Source: Sulfurimonas paralvinellae
Lineage (GTDB): Bacteria > Campylobacterota > Campylobacteria > Campylobacterales > Sulfurimonadaceae
Reading direction: 5' to 3'
Assembly: GCF_014905135.1 (NCBI RefSeq)
Contig: NZ_CP041406.1
Coordinates: 1,364,001-1,428,000 of the forward strand
DNA length: 64,000 nucleotides
In this document: one piece after another, positions 60,063 to 64,000 of the stretch
How positions within the stretch are numbered: the first letter of the stretch is position 1
How the letters are laid out: each line of letters opens with the position of its first letter
Program-made: the position numbers and the translations under genes
The notes under the pieces: model-generated
What the model was told of the DNA's origin: nothing
Seen by the model: the letters and a program-made list of their open reading frames with translations, nothing else
The model's database searches: none

Positions 60063-60803
60063 TTATACTTTATCTCTCCATCCAAATTCATTAAGTATCA
60101 TCATAAACACTTCATCATAACCGGCTTCAAAGCGTAATGCTTCTTCTGTGTAAGGATGCACTATTTCCAAAGCATTGCAGTGAAGCAGCAGCCGATTCAT
60201 ACTGTAGCGTGAGCGTATGAATTTGTTGTGCTCTCCTCTGCCATACTTCGTATCTCCCAAAATATGATGTGAAATATGTTTCATATGCCGCCTGAGTTGA
60301 TGTTTCCTGCCAGTTTGTGGTAAAAGCTTCACTAAAGAGTATCGGGTTTTTTCATATCTGCCAACAGCATAGTCAAGCTCGACAACTGCCAAGCGTTCAT
60401 AATCTGTCACGGCTTCCTGCGCATCTTTGTCTTTACGCGCTTTTTTGTCAGAAATCTTATCGAGCTTCTCTTTAAGTGCGTGCACTATCTTGCCTTTTTC
60501 TTCTGTATAGCCGCGAACGACCGCGATATACTCTTTTTTGATGCTATGTTCTTTAAACTGCTCACTCAAAAGTCGCGCTGTTTCACTCTCTAAAGCAAAG
60601 AGCAAAACACCCGATGTCGGCTTATCAAGACGATGGACAGGATATACCCACTGACCGCCAAGCTGATCACGCAGCAGCTTCATCGCATAATAGATCTCAT
60701 GTCTGTCTATCATCGACTTATGCACCAATAGCCCGCTTGGTTTGTTAATGGCGATCAGATAGTCATCACGATACAGTATTTCCAAAGTATAATCTCTAAA
60801 CAT
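60063..60803 (-). CDS. RluA-family pseudouridine synthase (TruC-like)
   Basis: The product is about 246 residues from ATG 60803 (MFRDYTLEILY), 3 codons inside the longest frame. The catalytic motif HRLDKPTSGVLLFA has the essential Asp, and INKPSGLLVHKS, LLPQTGRKHQLRRH and GDTKYG follow. Size and sequence style are close to E. coli TruC, which modifies tRNA position 65. It lacks an S4 domain. It is divergent from the cupin gene. Exact target uridine is not certain. Confidence 0.87.
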   Translation of the reverse strand: MFRDYTLEILYRDDYLIAINKPSGLLVHKSMIDRHEIYYAMKLLRDQLGGQWVYPVHRLDKPTSGVLLFALESETARLLSEQFKEHSIKKEYIAVVRGYTEEKGKIVHALKEKLDKISDKKARKDKDAQEAVTDYERLAVVELDYAVGRYEKTRYSLVKLLPQTGRKHQLRRHMKHISHHILGDTKYGRGEHNKFIRSRYSMNRLLLHCNALEIVHPYTEEALRFEAGYDEVFMMILNEFGWRDKV

Positions 60804-60820
60804 TAAGGGCACCTCTAAAA

Positions 60821-60839
60821 TAATAGTACAATACTATTA
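60821..60839. promoter_or_regulatory. Perfect dyad overlapping the cupin start (possible operator)
   Basis: TAATAGTA-CAA-TACTATTA is an 8-bp inverted repeat that ends on the A of the cupin ATG (60839). It lies in the 26-base gap between divergent genes and overlaps likely -10 elements for both. No Shine-Dalgarno sequence precedes the cupin ATG. It is either an operator or part of a leaderless start. Confidence 0.4.
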
Positions 60840-61159
60840 TGAAAAAATCAAATATATTTCAAAATATACCGTCTGACCTCACGCAAGAGCTTTTTGAAAC
60901 AGTCGTAGAGAGTAAGAATGTCAAGATAGAACGTATCATCTCCTACGGACAGAGTTCGCAGGAAGAAGAGTGGTATGACCAGGATGAAAATGAGTGGGTA
61001 GTGCTTTTAGAAGGTGAAGCGATGCTGGCATTTGATGATGGAGCAGAGACTCATCTGCAAGTCGGTGACTCCATAAATATCCCTGCGCATGTAAAACATA
61101 AAGTTCTCTGGACAAAAAAAGAGGCAAAAACAATCTGGCTTGCAGTTTTTTACAAATAA
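60839..61159 (+). CDS. Single cupin-domain protein
   Basis: The 106-residue protein is a small beta-barrel cupin: EEEWYDQDENEWVVLLEGEAMLAFDD (motif 1, with W and E in place of the usual HxH) and VGDSINIPAHVKHKVLW (motif 2 with His). Only part of the metal site is present, so binding of a metal or small ligand is uncertain. It may act as a sugar- or phosphate-binding or isomerase-like protein. It is divergent from the pseudouridine synthase gene. Confidence 0.82.
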   Translation: MKKSNIFQNIPSDLTQELFETVVESKNVKIERIISYGQSSQEEEWYDQDENEWVVLLEGEAMLAFDDGAETHLQVGDSINIPAHVKHKVLWTKKEAKTIWLAVFYK

Positions 61160-61195
61160 GGTATACTTCATTATTATTTTTATGTAGGAGTACCA

Positions 61196-61822
61196 ATGCA
61201 AGAGTACACTTTTTCTATCTTTGGTGTTTTAAAAGAGGCACTGAATCGTTCAAACGGCGTCAAGGGAACATTTATGGGGGCAATGCTCCTTTATCTGCTT
61301 ATTCAAATCGTCATCGCTTTTGTATTACTGCTGATCATGCCGCAGATTCAAGATTATCTTGACTTGATACTCACACTTTTAACACTGCCAATCTCTGTTG
61401 GTATCATCATTCTCGGTATTACACGTGCCAGAGGCGAAGAACTCTCCGTCAAACAGATCTTTGATTATTTTGGACAATATCCCTACTTGCTTCTAGGGTA
61501 TTTTCTTATCGTACTCTTTACTGTTCTTGGGTTGATCGCTTTTATCATACCAGGCATCTATCTCTCTATCGCCTATATATACGCTCTGCCGCTCATTGCA
61601 GACAAAAATCTTTCAGTCTGGAATGCTATGGAGCTCTCACGCAAGACAATTACAAAGCAGTGGTTTCGCTTCTTCGGACTGGGGATTGTTTCATTCTTTT
61701 TTATTTTACTCTCAGCTATTCCGTTTGGCATCGGACTTATCTGGAGTATTCCAACTGTCTATATCGCCTATGGACTTTTATACCACCAACTTTTCGATGA
61801 AGAGGAGGAAGATATTATTTAA
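61196..61822 (+). CDS. Multi-pass membrane protein of unknown function
   Basis: The 208-residue protein has about five hydrophobic segments (roughly 28-50, 55-80, 100-130, 160-190) and an acidic C-terminus (DEEEEDII). The WNAMELSRKTITKQWFRFFGLG stretch between helices resembles the conserved loop of the DUF975/YciC-like membrane proteins. Function is unknown. Its stop overlaps the end of the convergent helicase gene by 4 bases. Confidence 0.7.
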   Translation: MQEYTFSIFGVLKEALNRSNGVKGTFMGAMLLYLLIQIVIAFVLLLIMPQIQDYLDLILTLLTLPISVGIIILGITRARGEELSVKQIFDYFGQYPYLLLGYFLIVLFTVLGLIAFIIPGIYLSIAYIYALPLIADKNLSVWNAMELSRKTITKQWFRFFGLGIVSFFFILLSAIPFGIGLIWSIPTVYIAYGLLYHQLFDEEEEDII

Positions 61823-63096
61823 TCTCTTTTCGTTGTCTTTCTCTTTTTCTTCGCACTCTTTAAAGATTTTGCAGTAACTGCTTTTGGCGCTTGTTTCTTG
61901 ACAAACTTCTTTGCCTCTTTTTTATGTTCGGCTTTGAGTTTTACCTCATCAATATCTTTACGGCGTATGTTAGGATCTGGCTCAAACCCTTCCACGACAT
62001 CTTTTGGTATCTTTTGTCCAATGAGCTTTTCTATCTCTTTAATGTCAAATTTTTCATAGATATCAATAAGACTGATAGCTTCACCTTCACGGCCTGCACG
62101 TCCTGTTCGCCCTACTCTGTGAACATAATCTTCCGGAATGCTCGGCAGTTCATAGTTAATGACATACGGCAGCTCTTCAATGTCAAGTCCGCGTGAGGCG
62201 ATATCTGTTGCTACAAGGACTTTGAATTTTCCCTCTTTAAACTGCGTGAGCGTTTTGAGACGATTTGCTTTTGTTTTGTCACCATGGATCACACCACACT
62301 TGAGACCGTCTTTTTTCAGCTCCTCGGCAAGTTCATCCGCACTCGATTTTGTTCGTGTAAAAACCAAAACCTGTGGAAAGTTGCGTGAGCCGATGAGATA
62401 GGCAAGAAGTTCCGCTTTGCGTGCAGTATCAACCTGATAGGCTATCTGGTTGATCGTATCGACCGTTGTGTTCTTCTTTGCCGTCTCGATAAATGCCGGC
62501 TTTGTCAAAATAAGTTTGGAGAGTTTACGTACTTTGTCCGAAAATGTTGCAGAAAAGAGTAGCGTCTGATGTCTCTTTGGCAGCAGCGGATGAATCTTTC
62601 GAATATCTTTTGTAAATCCCATATCCAGCATTCTGTCTGCTTCATCAAGCACAAAGATCTCGACATCATTAAGATTCAAACCATTTTCAATATGTTCAAG
62701 CAATCGTCCCGGCGTGGCAATGACAATCTCTGTCCCGCTTTTAAGACGCTGGCGCTGTTTTTGAAGATCTTTGCCGCCGACCAAGATATCTGTCTTTATA
62801 TCCATATATTTTGCATAGGCTGTGATATCTTCATAGATTTGTATAGACAACTCACGTGTAGGAGAGAGTATGACAGCACGAATACCTTTATCTTCTTGAT
62901 GTTTACGAAGACGCTGCAATATCGGCAAAGCAAAAGCAGCTGTCTTTCCCGTTCCCGTCTGTGCTGTCGCGAAAATGTCTTTTTTTTGTAAAACCAAAGG
63001 GATGGCCCTTCGTTGTATTATTGTTGGTTCACTGTAACCCAGATCGTCTATGGCATTAAGTAACGGTTTAAATACACCCAGTTTTTCAAATGACAT
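61819..63096 (-). CDS. rhlE: DEAD-box RNA helicase (RhlE-like)
   Basis: The 425-residue protein has all core motifs: Q motif (GYSEPTIIQRRAIP), Walker A ATAQTGTGKTAAF, PTRELS, TPGRLLEHI, DEADRMLDMGF, SATF, and HRVGRTGRAGREG. A Lys/Arg-rich tail of about 60 residues follows, for non-specific RNA binding. It unwinds short RNA duplexes during ribosome assembly or RNA decay. Four copies or near-copies of GCGTGAG lie within it. Confidence 0.9.
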   Translation of the reverse strand: MSFEKLGVFKPLLNAIDDLGYSEPTIIQRRAIPLVLQKKDIFATAQTGTGKTAAFALPILQRLRKHQEDKGIRAVILSPTRELSIQIYEDITAYAKYMDIKTDILVGGKDLQKQRQRLKSGTEIVIATPGRLLEHIENGLNLNDVEIFVLDEADRMLDMGFTKDIRKIHPLLPKRHQTLLFSATFSDKVRKLSKLILTKPAFIETAKKNTTVDTINQIAYQVDTARKAELLAYLIGSRNFPQVLVFTRTKSSADELAEELKKDGLKCGVIHGDKTKANRLKTLTQFKEGKFKVLVATDIASRGLDIEELPYVINYELPSIPEDYVHRVGRTGRAGREGEAISLIDIYEKFDIKEIEKLIGQKIPKDVVEGFEPDPNIRRKDIDEVKLKAEHKKEAKKFVKKQAPKAVTAKSLKSAKKKRKTTKRD

Positions 63097-63246
63097 TGTT
63101 ATCCTTATCTCTTTTATAAAAAGATTTTAGCATAAAGATGCTGTCTTAAAGATAACTGTAATAAATGTGATAATAAAATTTAATAGTAACGTGTGATATA
63201 TTTGTGATATAATTCTCACAAAAAGATAATATTAGGCACCCAGAGA
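63097..63246. other. Divergent promoter region
   Basis: This AT-rich gap lies between the helicase and the GGDEF gene. A TATAAT occurs at about 63208 in the run TTGTGATATAAT, giving a credible rightward promoter. No strong Shine-Dalgarno sequence is visible for the GGDEF gene. No other gene is seen. Confidence 0.45.
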
Positions 63247-64000
63247 ATGATAGCAACGTATAAAAATTATTTTAATGATCTCTCTCAGTTAAACAAGCTT
63301 GAATTTGATTCCAAGAAGCTGCGTGAGATCTCTATCATCATTGTTCCCATGCTTATAGGTCCCATCAGTTTTGTCTGGGCACTTATCTACCTTATTTATG
63401 GCCAATATACTGCGGCATCTGTTCCTATACTATATAGTTTTATTTCACTTTTCAATCTTTGGCATTACAAGAGAACGAATAATCTGCTTGCAGTGCAAAA
63501 AACACAGATGTTTCTTGTACTGATCCTGCCGTTTGTACTGATGTGGATACTCGGAGGTTTTGCAAACAGCAGCTACGTTATGGTCTGGGCATTTTTTGCT
63601 CCTATAGCAGCCATTATTCATGAAAAACGAGGGGAGGCAAAGTTTTGGCTGCTTTCATTTTTGGGACTAATGGCTTTTTCTGTTTTTATCGATCCCTGGC
63701 TCATTGCCCATAATGAGCATCTCATGCCAAAAAGTGCACAGGAGATCTTTTTCTTTTTAAACATATCGGCATCGCTTACAGGTATCTACTATCTGCTTAA
63801 ATTTTTTGTCTATAATAAAAACAGAAATATAAATGCAAAACTAAAAGCCAAAAATGAACAACTTTTAGAGTACACAAAAGAGCTCCAAACTATGCTTTAC
63901 ACGGATTCCCTCACGCAGTTAAAAAACAGAGCCGCATTAGTAAAGAAGAAAAATGAAAAAGAAGGGGCATCACTCATTCTTATCAATATTGACAGATTTT
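63247..64000 (+). CDS. GGDEF-domain membrane protein (3' end outside window)
   Basis: The frame is open from ATG 63247 to the window edge, at least 251 residues. Five or six TM helices (about 30-190) are followed by a short coiled linker and the beginning of a GGDEF domain (LYTDSLTQLKNRAAL and SLILINIDRF). The GGDEF motif itself is beyond the edge. It is probably a membrane-bound diguanylate cyclase; an additional EAL or other domain cannot be excluded. Confidence 0.8.
   Translation, partial: MIATYKNYFNDLSQLNKLEFDSKKLREISIIIVPMLIGPISFVWALIYLIYGQYTAASVPILYSFISLFNLWHYKRTNNLLAVQKTQMFLVLILPFVLMWILGGFANSSYVMVWAFFAPIAAIIHEKRGEAKFWLLSFLGLMAFSVFIDPWLIAHNEHLMPKSAQEIFFFLNISASLTGIYYLLKFFVYNKNRNINAKLKAKNEQLLEYTKELQTMLYTDSLTQLKNRAALVKKKNEKEGASLILINIDRF

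Overview
The window looks like chromosome from a sulfur-oxidising member of the Campylobacterota (epsilonproteobacteria), closest in style to Sulfurimonas. This is inferred from gene order and gene content, not from a database search. The supporting blocks are fabZ-lpxA-clpX-mreB-mreC leading into carB, ispDF followed by an HP1021/CemR-type orphan regulator, a sulfate-adenylyltransferase-like gene and pgpA, a UPF0323 lipoprotein next to a glutathionylspermidine-synthase-like gene, a futalosine-pathway mqnE, a PglB-type oligosaccharyltransferase, a sulfide:quinone oxidoreductase, and many two-component, GGDEF and chemotaxis proteins. The DNA is AT-rich outside the rRNA genes.

Layout. 1-11.2 kb (+): envelope and cell-shape genes (fabZ, lpxA, clpX, mreB, mreC, an OmpV/MipA-like porin), carB, a short Sua5/YrdC-like protein, a membrane protein, a lipoprotein and an ATP-grasp ligase. 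11.2-18.2 kb (-): a DUF1624 membrane protein and one rRNA operon read 16S, tRNA-Ala, 23S, 5S, tRNA-Asn, with its promoter near 18.13 kb. 18.2-28.6 kb (-): a lone pseudopilin and a ComEA-like protein, then pgi, galU, pglB, a family 2 glycosyltransferase, mqnE, an LsrK-type kinase, a class II aldolase and an ABM-fold monooxygenase/isomerase. 28.7-34.9 kb (+): glnD, glmS and a haem-binding diguanylate cyclase. 35-37.7 kb (-): mrp and thiC. 37.8-41.5 kb (+): the ispDF-regulator-sat-like-pgpA operon. 41.5-44.7 kb (-): an MscS-type channel and gdhA. 44.9-48.2 kb: a chemoreceptor with an IS256-family element inserted exactly at its stop codon. 48.2-55.6 kb: small genes, a rhodanese, a DUF445 protein, msrB with a decayed msrA half, a two-component pair and a deformylase-like membrane fusion. 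55.6-64 kb: sqr, pepN, a pseudouridine synthase, a cupin, a membrane protein, a DEAD-box helicase and the start of a second GGDEF protein.

Two DNA-level patterns are not explained by the genes. First, two elements of 77 and 75 nt flank the lsrK-type gene. Each is a long near-perfect stem around a 23-nt loop. The loops are nearly identical, the stem sequences are unrelated, and most stem irregularities are G-U/G-T wobbles on the + strand. Second, the octamer TGCGTGAG occurs about 35 times on both strands, inside genes, in sense and antisense and in several reading frames, and is absent from the rRNA operon and the IS. Its density and lack of polarity resemble a DNA-uptake sequence. Other points of interest are an AI-2-like kinase/aldolase/ABM operon without lsr transport genes, a decayed MsrB-MsrA fusion, a catalytically dead deformylase domain fused to membrane helices, an ATP-sulfurylase-like protein missing its sulfate motif, and a CXXCH-containing GGDEF sensor.
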